Source of the DNA: an uncultured Treponema sp.
Lineage (GTDB): Bacteria; Spirochaetota; Spirochaetia; Treponematales; Treponemataceae
DNA length: 6,848 nucleotides
Assembly (NCBI GenBank): GCA_946403565.1
Contig: CAMJAJ010000070.1
Coordinates: 1 to 6,848 of the forward strand
Direction: 5' to 3'
Part shown: positions 1 to 6,337 of the stretch, one piece after another
Numbering within the stretch: position 1 is the stretch's first letter
Layout: each line of letters starts with the position of its first letter
The notes under the pieces: generated by a model
Database searches by the model: none
What the model was told of the DNA's origin: nothing
The model's input: only the letters and a program-made list of their open reading frames with translations
Made by a program: the position numbers and the translations under genes

Positions 1-100
1 TGAAGAATAATATGTCTCTATCCCCATACGGACCCTTTCCGGCCGCCGTGACGGCGTCGATAGCTCCCCAGGCCATGTTGTCATCTATGCCGAGAATGAC
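1..100 (-). pseudogene. Second YtfQ-like coding fragment, reading off the left edge (probable chimeric join)
   Basis: Read on the minus strand, bases 100 to 2 have no stop in one frame and give VILGIDDNMAWGAIDAV, followed by TAAGKGPYGDRDILFF. This aligns with the plus-strand gene segment DNMAWGAIDAVKAAGKVPGKDIIIITF but differs at several residues, and it keeps making sense for the family beyond the end of the inverted repeat. It therefore looks like a paralogue or strain variant rather than an exact copy. The fragment lacks both ends of a gene. It is most likely attached by an assembly or amplification artefact. A true inverted gene remnant is possible but less likely. Confidence 0.4.
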
Positions 101-150
101 AACATGGCCTGGGGAGCTATCGACGCCGTCAAGGCTGCCGGAAAGGTTCC
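30..150. repeat. 55-bp imperfect inverted repeat (fold-back) with 11-nt centre
   Basis: The left arm, 30-84, is the reverse complement of the right arm, 96-150, with mismatches only at pairs 33/147, 44/136 and 48/132. The centre is 85-95. The repeat lies inside protein-coding sequence, and both arms encode the same conserved binding-protein segment on opposite strands. A long near-perfect hairpin inside a conserved coding stretch at the very start of a sequence is typical of chimeric joins. Confidence 0.9.
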
Positions 151-403
151 CGGAAAGGACATCATCATCATCACCTTCGATGCAGTCAAGGAGTCCTTCA
201 ACCGCATCATCAACGGTGAGGAAATCAACTGTGCCCAGGAGTGCAACCCGCTCCACGGACCCCGTGTTGCCGAGATCATCCAGAAGCTCGAGAAGAAGCA
301 GAAGGTTGACAAGAAGCAGTACGTTGTCGAGGAGACCTTCGACAAGGACGGAATCGGAAAGGCCCGCAAGGCTGCCGATGCCCTGCCCGAGCGCAAGTAC
401 TAA
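80..403 (+). CDS. Sugar ABC transporter substrate-binding protein, YtfQ-like, C-terminal part only
   Basis: This is the periplasmic (or lipid-anchored) binding protein that delivers sugar to the importer encoded just downstream. Only about the last 107 residues are present. The frame reads VIYAENDNMAWGAIDAV, then PGKDIIIITFDAV, and ends PERKY-stop. This matches the C-terminal lobe of periplasmic binding protein family 4 members such as E. coli YtfQ, which has a similar HNDDMAIGAIQAI segment. Family members are about 310-350 residues, so two thirds is missing. An ATG at 104 would give a 99-residue protein, but it is an internal Met: homology continues upstream to about base 80, and no ribosome binding site precedes it. 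The frame stays open back to base 11, but that part lies in a fold-back repeat and is not YtfQ-like. The signal peptide and promoter are outside the window. The family is clear; the sugar is inferred from the neighbouring genes. Confidence 0.85.
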   Translation, partial: VIYAENDNMAWGAIDAVKAAGKVPGKDIIIITFDAVKESFNRIINGEEINCAQECNPLHGPRVAEIIQKLEKKQKVDKKQYVVEETFDKDGIGKARKAADALPERKY

Positions 404-444
404 TTAGCTTTGCATAGAAGTTAAAAATACGGGATTATCGTAAG

Positions 445-482
445 GCCGGAGACGTGGAGCTAAACTCCAGCTCCGGCTTTTT
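445..482 (+). terminator. Intrinsic terminator or attenuator between binding-protein and ATPase genes
   Basis: GCCGGAG (445-451) pairs with CTCCGGC (471-477). An inner stem of TGGAG (455-459) and CTCCA (465-469) closes a CTAAA loop, and TTTTT follows at 478-482. The hairpin lies 41 nt after the binding-protein stop and 33 nt before the ATPase start. No obvious new promoter is visible between it and the ATPase, so it is best read as a partial terminator. It would reduce read-through into the membrane-component genes and protect the 3' end of the abundant binding-protein mRNA. Confidence 0.8.
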
Positions 483-515
483 CTGTAATAAAGATTGGAA
501 AGGAAAGGTGCGGCG

Positions 516-2033
516 ATGGCAAATGATGTCCTGCTTTCGATGAAAAACATAAACATGACGTTTCCCGGCGTGAAGGCCCTGCAGAACGTTGACTTCACGC
601 TCCGCAGCGGGGAAATCCATGCCCTGATGGGGGAAAATGGTGCGGGAAAGAGTACGCTTATCAAGGTTCTGACCGGCGTACACACGAGGGAATCTGGAGA
701 GATTTACCTCGACGGAAAGATGATCAACAACCGGTCTCCAGAAGAGGCCCAGATGAACGGCATAAGCACGGTGTTCCAGGAAGTGAACCTGTGTACCAAC
801 ATTTCGGTTGCCGAGAATATTTTCGCGGGCCACGAGCCGCGCTCCAAGCTCTTCACCATCGACTGGAAGAAGATGAACCAGAAGGCACGGGAAATCCTCT
901 CGTGGGTCGGTCTCGAGGACATAGACGTCACCCGTTCTCTCGGTGAATATTCCGTGGCCATCCAGCAGATGGTCGCGATTGCACGCGCGGTCAACTTCAA
1001 CTGCAAGGTGCTTATTTTGGACGAACCGACTTCCTCCCTTGACGACAAGGAGGTCGACAAGCTTTTCGCCGTCATGCGCCAGCTCAAGGCGGACGGGAAG
1101 GGAATCATATTCGTCACTCACTTTTTGGAGCAGGTCTATGCCGTCTGCGACCGCATTACGGTCCTGCGCAACGGAGAGCTTGAAGGTGAGTTCGCCATTG
1201 CTGACCTGCCGAGGCTCAAGCTCGTGCAGACCATGCTTGGTCACGAGGTCGCGGAGCTTGACTCCCTGCACAGCAACAATGCGATTGAGGAAAAGAAGGA
1301 TGTTCCCATCATCCTGAAGGCGGTGGCCCTTACCCACACGGGAACGATAAAGCCGTTCAGCGTGGAGATAAAGAAGGGCGAGGTCGTCGGACTGACCGGA
1401 CTCCTGGGATCAGGACGCTCCGAGATGGCGCGCGCGATATACGGCGCGGACAGGCCGGACGGCGGTCAGCTCGAGTTCAACGGCAAGGAGCTTAAGGCCA
1501 AGACCCCGCTGGATTCCATAAAGAGCGGCATGGCCTTCCTTCCTGAGGACCGCAAGGCGGAAAGCATCATCGCAGACCTTTCCATCCGCGAGAACATGAT
1601 GATTGCCCTCCAGGCAAAGACGGGAGTGTTCAAGCTCCTGCCCATGGCCAAGCAGATGGAGCTCACCAACAAGTACATCAAGGCCCTGAGCATAAAGACG
1701 CCTTCCACGGAGACGCTGATAAAGCAGCTGTCCGGCGGCAACCAGCAGAAGGTCATAATAGGCCGCTGGCTGGTCACCAATCCTGAGTTCCTCATCCTTG
1801 ATGAGCCTACGAGGGGTATCGACGTTGGAACCAAGACGGAGATTCAGAAGCTTGTCATCAAGCTTGCGGAGGAGGGCATGACCGTCATGTTCATAAGCTC
1901 CGAGATTGACGAGATGCTCCGTACGGTGAACAAGCTCTGCGTCCTGCGCGACGGAGCAAAGGTGGGCGAGCTGATGAACGACGGCCTGACGCAGGATGAC
2001 GTGATGAAGGCTATCGCGGGAGGTGAAAAATAA
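516..2033 (+). CDS. ytfR: Sugar ABC transporter ATP-binding protein with two nucleotide-binding domains, YtfR-like
   Basis: This cytoplasmic ATPase (505 residues, close to E. coli YtfR at about 500) powers import through the two permeases encoded next. Domain 1 has Walker A GENGAGKS (39-46), Walker B KVLILDEP (164-171) and the switch His in THF (202). Its signature motif is the divergent SVAIQQ (146-151) instead of LSGGQ, as also seen in E. coli YtfR. Domain 2 has the degenerate Walker A GLLGSGR (295-301), without the catalytic Lys, which is normal for this class. It has a canonical LSGGNQQ (405-411) and Walker B FLILDEP (425-431). The start is the ATG at 516, preceded by the AGGAAAGG purine run at 501-508. 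An in-frame TTG at 495 would add seven residues but overlaps the Shine-Dalgarno region. The stop overlaps the next gene by 1 nt. The assignment within the furanose/ribose-type importers is strong; galactofuranose specificity is inferred. Confidence 0.93.
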   Translation: MANDVLLSMKNINMTFPGVKALQNVDFTLRSGEIHALMGENGAGKSTLIKVLTGVHTRESGEIYLDGKMINNRSPEEAQMNGISTVFQEVNLCTNISVAENIFAGHEPRSKLFTIDWKKMNQKAREILSWVGLEDIDVTRSLGEYSVAIQQMVAIARAVNFNCKVLILDEPTSSLDDKEVDKLFAVMRQLKADGKGIIFVTHFLEQVYAVCDRITVLRNGELEGEFAIADLPRLKLVQTMLGHEVAELDSLHSNNAIEEKKDVPIILKAVALTHTGTIKPFSVEIKKGEVVGLTGLLGSGRSEMARAIYGADRPDGGQLEFNGKELKAKTPLDSIKSGMAFLPEDRKAESIIADLSIRENMMIALQAKTGVFKLLPMAKQMELTNKYIKALSIKTPSTETLIKQLSGGNQQKVIIGRWLVTNPEFLILDEPTRGIDVGTKTEIQKLVIKLAEEGMTVMFISSEIDEMLRTVNKLCVLRDGAKVGELMNDGLTQDDVMKAIAGGEK

Positions 2034-3118
2034 TGGGCAACAAGAAAATTACACTTAGCAGCATCCGGAGGAGCCCGCTGCTCCTTCCGATTGCCGCGCT
2101 GATTATAATGTTGATCGTCAACGTCATAATCACGCCGGACTTCTTTAAGATTTCGATCAACAACGGTGTCCTGTACGGCTTTATCATAGACGTGCTGAAC
2201 CGTTCGTGCGAGCTCATCATTCTCGCCATAGGAATGACCCTGGTCGTCGCCTCCTCGCGGGGAACCGATATCTCGGTCGGAGCGATCATGGCGGTCGCGG
2301 GTGCGATTATCGTACGCTCCCTGGGTGAGAGCTATGACGGCTATGCCACCCCGATGATGCTGGCGATTCTCTTTGGAATCATAGGCGGTATGGCGTGCGG
2401 AGCCTTCAACGGTCTCCTTGTCGCGCGCTTCAACATCCAGCCGATGATTGCGACATTGATTCTGTATACGGCGGGCCGCGGAATTGCCCAGTTGATCAGC
2501 TCCAAGCTGACCGAGACGGGCGCCAAGGCGACGGGAGTCATCCTCTATGTCCGCATGGAGTCCTTCCGTTGGATTGGAGGCTTCCTGCCCCATGTCGTCA
2601 TACCGACGCCGATTTTCATCGTAATCGCCTTCCTCATCCTGACCCAGGTCATCTTGAAGAAGACCGCGATCTCCACCTACATCCAGACCGTCGGAATCAA
2701 CCCCAAGGCCGGCCGCCTCGTCGGAATAAACTCCACGATGGTCATCTTCTTCTGCTACGTGTTCTGCGGATTCTGCGCGAGCATTTCAGGACTCATCGCT
2801 TCCAGCCGTATCTATTCGAGCGACGCGAACAACATAGGCCTGAACCTTGAGATGGACGCAATCCTTGCGGTCGCGCTCGGAGGCAACAGCCTGGGCGGAG
2901 GTAAGTTCAATCTGGCAGGCTCCGTCATCGGTGCAATCACGATCCAGTGCCTTACGACCAGCCTGTACGCCATCGGTGTTTCCGCCGACCAGCTGCCGGT
3001 CTACAAGGCCGTGGTCGTCATCCTTATCGTCCTGTTGCAGTCTCCCGCATTCAACCGCTGGAGAAGGGCTATGAAGCTCAAGAAGCAGAATGCTGTGGCA
3101 ATCGGAGGAGCAAAATGA
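2033..3118 (+). CDS. ytfT: Sugar ABC transporter permease 1, YtfT-like
   Basis: This inner-membrane permease of 361 residues belongs to the BPD_transp_2 (RbsC-like) family and probably forms half of a heterodimeric channel. It aligns along its length with E. coli YtfT (about 340 residues): the family segment LAIGMTLVVASSRGTDISVGA (about 64-84), then IQPMIATLILYTAGRGIAQL (135-154), SSDANNIGLNLEMDAILAV (272-290) and a C-terminal hydrophobic helix near 325-336. Hydrophobic segments also lie near 14-34, 107-130, 190-208 and 235-256. The usual GGIDLSVG loop is RGTDISVG here. The ATG overlaps the ATPase TAA (TAATG), with GGAGGTG upstream at about 2019-2025, so translation is probably coupled. The tail ends in a basic stretch (RRAMKLKKQ). 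Confidence 0.92.
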   Translation: MGNKKITLSSIRRSPLLLPIAALIIMLIVNVIITPDFFKISINNGVLYGFIIDVLNRSCELIILAIGMTLVVASSRGTDISVGAIMAVAGAIIVRSLGESYDGYATPMMLAILFGIIGGMACGAFNGLLVARFNIQPMIATLILYTAGRGIAQLISSKLTETGAKATGVILYVRMESFRWIGGFLPHVVIPTPIFIVIAFLILTQVILKKTAISTYIQTVGINPKAGRLVGINSTMVIFFCYVFCGFCASISGLIASSRIYSSDANNIGLNLEMDAILAVALGGNSLGGGKFNLAGSVIGAITIQCLTTSLYAIGVSADQLPVYKAVVVILIVLLQSPAFNRWRRAMKLKKQNAVAIGGAK

Positions 3119-4239
3119 AAAACAAGAAGAATGCGAATGAGACCGTCCTCGTGGCGGATAAGAAGAAGAAAGGCAAGATAGACAGCTCAAACTTCCTGCT
3201 CTTCATCACGATCTGTCTCTTCCTTGTCATGTACATCTTCGGATGTCTGATATATGCGGAAGCTGGTTTCGGCAGGCGGCAGGTCCTGCTGAACATGCTG
3301 ATCGACAACGCGGGACTGCTCATTGCGGCCTCGGGCATGACGATGGTCATGATTACGGGCGGTATCGACATCTCGGTCGGTTCGGTCATCGGACTGTCCT
3401 GCATGATCCTTTCCTACTGCATGGAAAAGAAGGGCTTCAGCGCTTCGTCCTCGGTCGCGATCGTGCTTATCCTGGGAATCCTGTTCGGCATCTTCCAGGG
3501 CTGGCTCATCTCCTACATGGAGCTGCAGCCGTTCATCATCACGCTCGCCGGCCTCTTTGGCTGCCGTGGCCTTACCGCCATGCTCAGCACCGAGCAGATC
3601 GCAATCACCGATGCGAATGCAGGGGGCCGGGCGTTCTTAGCTGTAGCCAATAAGAACATCTACTTCCGTACCGGTACTGATGAGAATCCGGGAATCGAGA
3701 TTATAGACTGGCTCTTGGGGGCGACGCAGAACAAACGCGGTGTCATGAAGTATCCGTTCGTCCATCCCAGCGTCCTGATTGCGCTTGCGGTGGTCGTGAT
3801 AATCTGGTTCGTGCTCAAGTACACCAAGTTTGGCCGTAACCTCTATGCGATCGGAGGCAACGAGCAGTCCGCCCTCTTGATGGGAATCAACGTGAAGCGG
3901 AACAAGTTCGTCGCGTATGTAATCGAAGGCTTCATGGCTGCCCTCGCAGGAACGGTCTTCTGCCTGAACACGACTTCGGGCTTCGTTGAGCAGGCCCGTG
4001 GCTTTGAGATGGAGGCCATTTCTTCCGCCGTCATCGGAGGCACCATGCTCACCGGAGGTGTGGGAAGCATCGTGGGAACCTTCTTTGGAGTCCTGATAAA
4101 GGCGACGATAGAAACCCTTATCCGCAGCCAGGGAACGCTTTCTTCATGGTGGAACAAGATAGTCCTTTCGATTATCCTCTGCTTCTTCATCGTGCTCCAG
4201 AGCGTGTTCATAATCATCAAGAACCGGAAGAAGAACTGA
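3115..4239 (+). CDS. yjfF: Sugar ABC transporter permease 2, YjfF-like
   Basis: This is the second, distinct permease of the importer (374 residues; E. coli YjfF is about 330). Shared landmarks are LIDNAGLLIAASGMTMVMITG with GGIDISVGS (62-90), QPFIITLAGLFGCRGLTAML (138-157), FGRNLYAIGGNEQSALLMGI (239-258), VIGGTMLTGGVGSIVGTFFG (306-325) and GTLSSWWNKI (340-349). The ATG at 3115 overlaps the ytfT stop by 4 nt (ATGA), with GGAGGAG just upstream. The frame is open further back to 2947, but that part lies inside ytfT. The N-terminus is Lys-rich (residues 2-21) before the first membrane segment (about 26-47). The loop at about 158-215 is roughly 30 residues longer than in E. coli YjfF. This is the last gene of the operon; a strong terminator follows. 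Confidence 0.92.
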   Translation: MKNKKNANETVLVADKKKKGKIDSSNFLLFITICLFLVMYIFGCLIYAEAGFGRRQVLLNMLIDNAGLLIAASGMTMVMITGGIDISVGSVIGLSCMILSYCMEKKGFSASSSVAIVLILGILFGIFQGWLISYMELQPFIITLAGLFGCRGLTAMLSTEQIAITDANAGGRAFLAVANKNIYFRTGTDENPGIEIIDWLLGATQNKRGVMKYPFVHPSVLIALAVVVIIWFVLKYTKFGRNLYAIGGNEQSALLMGINVKRNKFVAYVIEGFMAALAGTVFCLNTTSGFVEQARGFEMEAISSAVIGGTMLTGGVGSIVGTFFGVLIKATIETLIRSQGTLSSWWNKIVLSIILCFFIVLQSVFIIIKNRKKN

Positions 4240-4257
4240 TTCTTCCAGGGGGGGATC

Positions 4258-4292
4258 GGGCCGGGTTGCTATGTAGCAATCCGGCCCTTTTT
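4258..4292 (+). terminator. Intrinsic terminator of the sugar importer operon
   Basis: GGGCCGGGTTGCT (4258-4270) pairs with AGCAATCCGGCCC (4275-4287), with one G-T wobble and an ATGT loop, and TTTTT follows at 4288-4292. The hairpin starts 19 nt after the yjfF stop. This is the strongest terminator in the window and separates the importer operon from the tautomerase gene. Confidence 0.92.
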
Positions 4293-4296
4293 GCGT

Positions 4297-4302
4297 TATA
4301 CT
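4297..4302 (+). promoter_or_regulatory. Possible -10 element for the MIF-like gene
   Basis: TATACT (5 of 6 to TATAAT) lies 35 nt before the ATG, directly after the importer terminator. The matching -35 position at 4274-4279 (TAGCAA, 17-nt spacing) is poor and falls in the terminator stem. The gene needs its own promoter because the terminator before it is strong, and this is the best candidate in the short gap. Confidence 0.3.
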
Positions 4303-4336
4303 TGCTTCAAACCACATATTTCGTAAGGAGGCTTAT

Positions 4337-4678
4337 ATGCCATTCATTGATTCCAAGATCACGGTTCCTGTTGCGGCTGACAAGAAAGAGGCCATCAAGT
4401 CAAAGCTGGGAAAGGCCATCTCCCTGATGAACAAGGGCGAGTCCTACCTGATGGTGGGAATAGACGATGAGTACGACCTCTGGATGGCCGGGAAGAAGCT
4501 GGAGAAGGGGGCGTTCATCTCCGTCTCGGTGTTTGGAAGCGTGTCTGCGGACAATGCCGACAAGATGACGGCGGAAATCTGCCGCATCATGAACGACGAG
4601 CTGGGCATTCCTGCCGACAAGGTCTACGTCAAGTATCAGGGGGTGTCCGACTGGGGCTGGAACGGAAGGAACTTCTAG
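4337..4678 (+). CDS. MIF / phenylpyruvate tautomerase family protein
   Basis: This small cytosolic protein of 113 residues has the length of the macrophage migration inhibitory factor and D-dopachrome tautomerase family (about 115), whose members form trimers. The catalytic N-terminal Pro is present right after Met (MPFI). Lys33 in NKGESYLMV aligns with the MIF active-site Lys32. The C-terminal IPADKVYVKY and GWNGRNF match MIF's SPDRVYINY and GWNNSTF. The MIF CxxC oxidoreductase motif is absent (KGAFISV at that place). The start is fixed by a perfect AAGGAGG at 4325-4331, 5 nt before the ATG. It is probably transcribed alone. The physiological substrate of bacterial MIF homologues is generally unknown; tautomerisation of phenylpyruvate-like enols is the family activity, not shown here. 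Confidence 0.88.
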   Translation: MPFIDSKITVPVAADKKEAIKSKLGKAISLMNKGESYLMVGIDDEYDLWMAGKKLEKGAFISVSVFGSVSADNADKMTAEICRIMNDELGIPADKVYVKYQGVSDWGWNGRNF

Positions 4679-4714
4679 GCGAGCAAGCGGTCAAGAGCGG
4701 TCGCTACCACTTCC

Positions 4715-4843
4715 CCGGAGCGGTCGTTCGGAGTGACCGGAGCGGTCGTTCGGGGTGACCGGAGCGGCCGTTCGGGGTGACCGGAGCGGCCGTTCGGGGT
4801 GACCGGAGCGGCCGTTCGGCATGACCGGAGCGGTCGCTCCGGT
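4715..4843. repeat. 22-bp tandem repeat, five full copies plus a partial sixth, between convergent genes
   Basis: Copies lie at 4715-4736, 4737-4758, 4759-4780, 4781-4802 and 4803-4824, with a partial one from 4825. Each begins CCGGAGCGG, continues (T/C)CGTTCGG and ends with TGA. Copies 1 and 2 have GGTCG, copies 3-5 have GGCCG; copy 1 has GAGTGA and copy 5 has CATGA where the others have GGTGA. Degenerate AGCGGTC half-units occur just before the array at 4686 and 4696. Each unit is itself a partial dyad (CCGGAGCG against CGTTCGGG). No spacers are present, so it is not CRISPR. The array fills nearly all of the 193-nt gap between the MIF-like gene and ffh and would be in the 3' UTR of both. 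Confidence 0.9.
4824..4843. terminator. Perfect palindrome at the end of the repeat array, possible bidirectional terminator
   Basis: ACCGGAGCG (4824-4832) and CGCTCCGGT (4835-4843) are exact reverse complements around GT. The palindrome is the last repeat unit, whose right half is altered to complete the symmetry. It lies 29 nt beyond the ffh stop and 146 nt beyond the MIF-like stop. No T-run follows on either strand, so an intrinsic terminator is not well supported; mRNA 3'-end protection is an alternative. Confidence 0.4.
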
Positions 4844-4871
4844 CCTTAAAACCGACTGGTATGTGGAGCCG

Positions 4872-6302
4872 CTAGAACTTGAAGCCCTTGGGCAGGGAGA
4901 ATCCCTTGGGGAGCTTCATCGAGGACAGGTCCGGCATGCCGCCTGCCATGTCCCCCATGCCGCCCATGGCACCGAGCTGGTTCATCATCTTGGCCTGCGC
5001 CCCCCGGCCCCGGGTCAGCTTCTTCATCGTGAGCTTGGTCTTCTCGAACTGCTTGAGCAGCTTGTTCACGTCCTGCACGGTGGTGCCGCTGCCCTTGGCA
5101 ATCCTCTTGCGGCGGCTGGGGCCTATGATCAGGTGGTTGGCCCGCTCCTTGGCCGTCATGCTCTGGATGATTGCCTCCTGCTTCTTGAGCCCCGCCTTGT
5201 TTAGCTGGTCCTCGCTTATCTGGCCTGCCAGTCCCGGAATCATGTCCAGAATCTGCTGCATGCTGCCCATCTTCTTGACGGACTGCAGCTGGTCCAGCAT
5301 GTCCTGCAGGGTGAACTCGTTGCGGGCCATCTTCTTCTGCATCTTGAGGGCCTCTTCCTGGTCCACGGTCTCCTGCGCCTTTTCGACGAGCGAGACGACG
5401 TCCCCCATGCCCAGGATGCGGCTGGCGATGCGGTCGGGGTGGAAGGGCTCCAGGTCCTCGGTCTTTTCGCCCGTACCGATGAAGAGGATGGGCTTGCCGG
5501 TTATCGTCTTGAGCGAGAGGGCGGCACCGCCACGCGCGTCGGAGTCGAACTTGGTCAGGATGACGCCGGTCAGGCCCAGCTGCTCGTCAAATGACTTTGC
5601 GATGTCTACGGCGTTCTGGCCGGTCATTGCGTCGGCGACGAGGACGGTCTCGATGGGGTCCACGACCTTCTTTATCTGGACAAGCTCGGCCATCATATCG
5701 CTGTCTATCTGGAGGCGGCCGGCGGTATCGATTATCACGGTGTCGTAGCCGTTCTTCTTGGCATGGCTGAGCGAGTTCTTGGCGACCTTCACCGCGTCGG
5801 CGGCTGTCGCACCCTCCTCCTTGTAGACCGGCACGCCGATCTTCTCTCCCAGCACCGACAGCTGCTCCACGGCGGCCGGACGGACCAGGTCACAGGCGAC
5901 CAGGAGCGGGCGGCGGCCCTCCTTCTGCAGGCGGTAGGCCAGCTTGTGGGCGGCGGTCGTCTTACCGGCTCCCTGGAGTCCGAGCATCAGGATGACGGAC
6001 TGGGTGTCCGGCCCCTTGAGGGTGAAGTCCGTCTTGCTGTCGCCAAGCATGGAAACGAGCTTGTCGTGGATGATCTTGACGAACTGCTGGCCTGGGTCGA
6101 CGGACTTGAGTACCTTGTCGCCCTTGGCTTCCTCCACGGTGGAGTTGACGAAGCGGCGGACCACCCGCAGGTTTACGTCGGCTTCGAGCAGGGCCATCTT
6201 GATTTGCTCGACGGTTTCCTCTATGTTCTTCTCTGTAATCTTGGACTTGCCGCTAAGCGTGCGGACGATGTCGCTGAATGTTCCGGTAAGTTTCTCTAGC
6301 AT
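4872..6302 (-). CDS. ffh: Signal recognition particle protein Ffh (SRP54)
   Basis: This is the GTPase of the signal recognition particle. It binds 4.5S RNA and signal sequences of nascent membrane proteins and docks on FtsY. The protein is 476 residues, slightly longer than E. coli Ffh (453). The N domain starts MLEKLTGTFSDIVRTLSGK and contains the ALLEADV motif (37-43). The G domain carries G1 GLQGAGKTT (108-116), DLVRPAA (138-144), DTAGR (192-196) and TKFD (250-253). The M domain runs from about 301 and is Met-rich, with the RNA-binding RRKRIAKGSG (397-406) and a Gly/Met-rich tail that ends with a repeated PKGF. The ATG at 6302 matches the usual Ffh N-terminus, but no Shine-Dalgarno precedes it and the predicted promoter almost touches it. 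It is not obviously in an operon. The SRP RNA gene is not in the window. Confidence 0.98.
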   Translation of the reverse strand: MLEKLTGTFSDIVRTLSGKSKITEKNIEETVEQIKMALLEADVNLRVVRRFVNSTVEEAKGDKVLKSVDPGQQFVKIIHDKLVSMLGDSKTDFTLKGPDTQSVILMLGLQGAGKTTAAHKLAYRLQKEGRRPLLVACDLVRPAAVEQLSVLGEKIGVPVYKEEGATAADAVKVAKNSLSHAKKNGYDTVIIDTAGRLQIDSDMMAELVQIKKVVDPIETVLVADAMTGQNAVDIAKSFDEQLGLTGVILTKFDSDARGGAALSLKTITGKPILFIGTGEKTEDLEPFHPDRIASRILGMGDVVSLVEKAQETVDQEEALKMQKKMARNEFTLQDMLDQLQSVKKMGSMQQILDMIPGLAGQISEDQLNKAGLKKQEAIIQSMTAKERANHLIIGPSRRKRIAKGSGTTVQDVNKLLKQFEKTKLTMKKLTRGRGAQAKMMNQLGAMGGMGDMAGGMPDLSSMKLPKGFSLPKGFKF

Positions 6303-6308
6303 ACGGGG

Positions 6309-6337
6309 ATTTTAGCAAAAAAGCCCGCTTCTTGCAA
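6309..6337 (-). promoter_or_regulatory. Predicted sigma-70 type promoter of ffh, possibly giving a leaderless mRNA
   Basis: On the minus strand, TTGCAA (6337-6332; 4 of 6 to TTGACA) is followed after 17 nt by TAAAAT (6314-6309; 5 of 6 to TATAAT). Only six bases separate the -10 box from the ffh ATG, so transcription would be expected to start at or within a base or two of the start codon. Confidence 0.6.

Noticed and set aside
12..407. 131-residue plus-strand frame across the left end
   Set aside because: Ser/Arg-rich low-complexity translation in a different frame from the clear YtfQ-like C-terminus, and it crosses the fold-back junction.
946..972. Missing ABC signature (SVAIQQ instead of LSGGQ) in the first ATPase domain as a defect
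   Set aside because: E. coli YtfR has the same kind of replacement (SVAMQQ), so it is a family feature and not a damaged gene.
435..1337. 300-residue minus-strand open frame opposite the ATPase gene
   Set aside because: Its protein resembles nothing I recognise, and it lies wholly antisense to a well-conserved ATPase with correct motifs. GC-rich codon structure often leaves such antisense frames open.
1398..1418. Walker A without Lys in the second ATPase domain as an inactivating mutation
   Set aside because: The degenerate second Walker A (GSGR) is normal for this sugar-importer ATPase class.
1844..2593. 249-residue minus-strand frame across the ATPase/permease junction
   Set aside because: Antisense shadow: it overlaps two real genes and has no recognisable domain or credible ribosome binding site.
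4715..4843. CRISPR array
   Set aside because: The 22-bp units are directly contiguous with no unique spacers, and no cas gene is nearby.
5763..6299. 178-residue plus-strand frame inside ffh, with others at 4821-5204 and 4879-5748
   Set aside because: All are antisense to the N, G and M domains of Ffh, whose motifs are intact; the frames give His/Leu- or Ser-rich nonsense.
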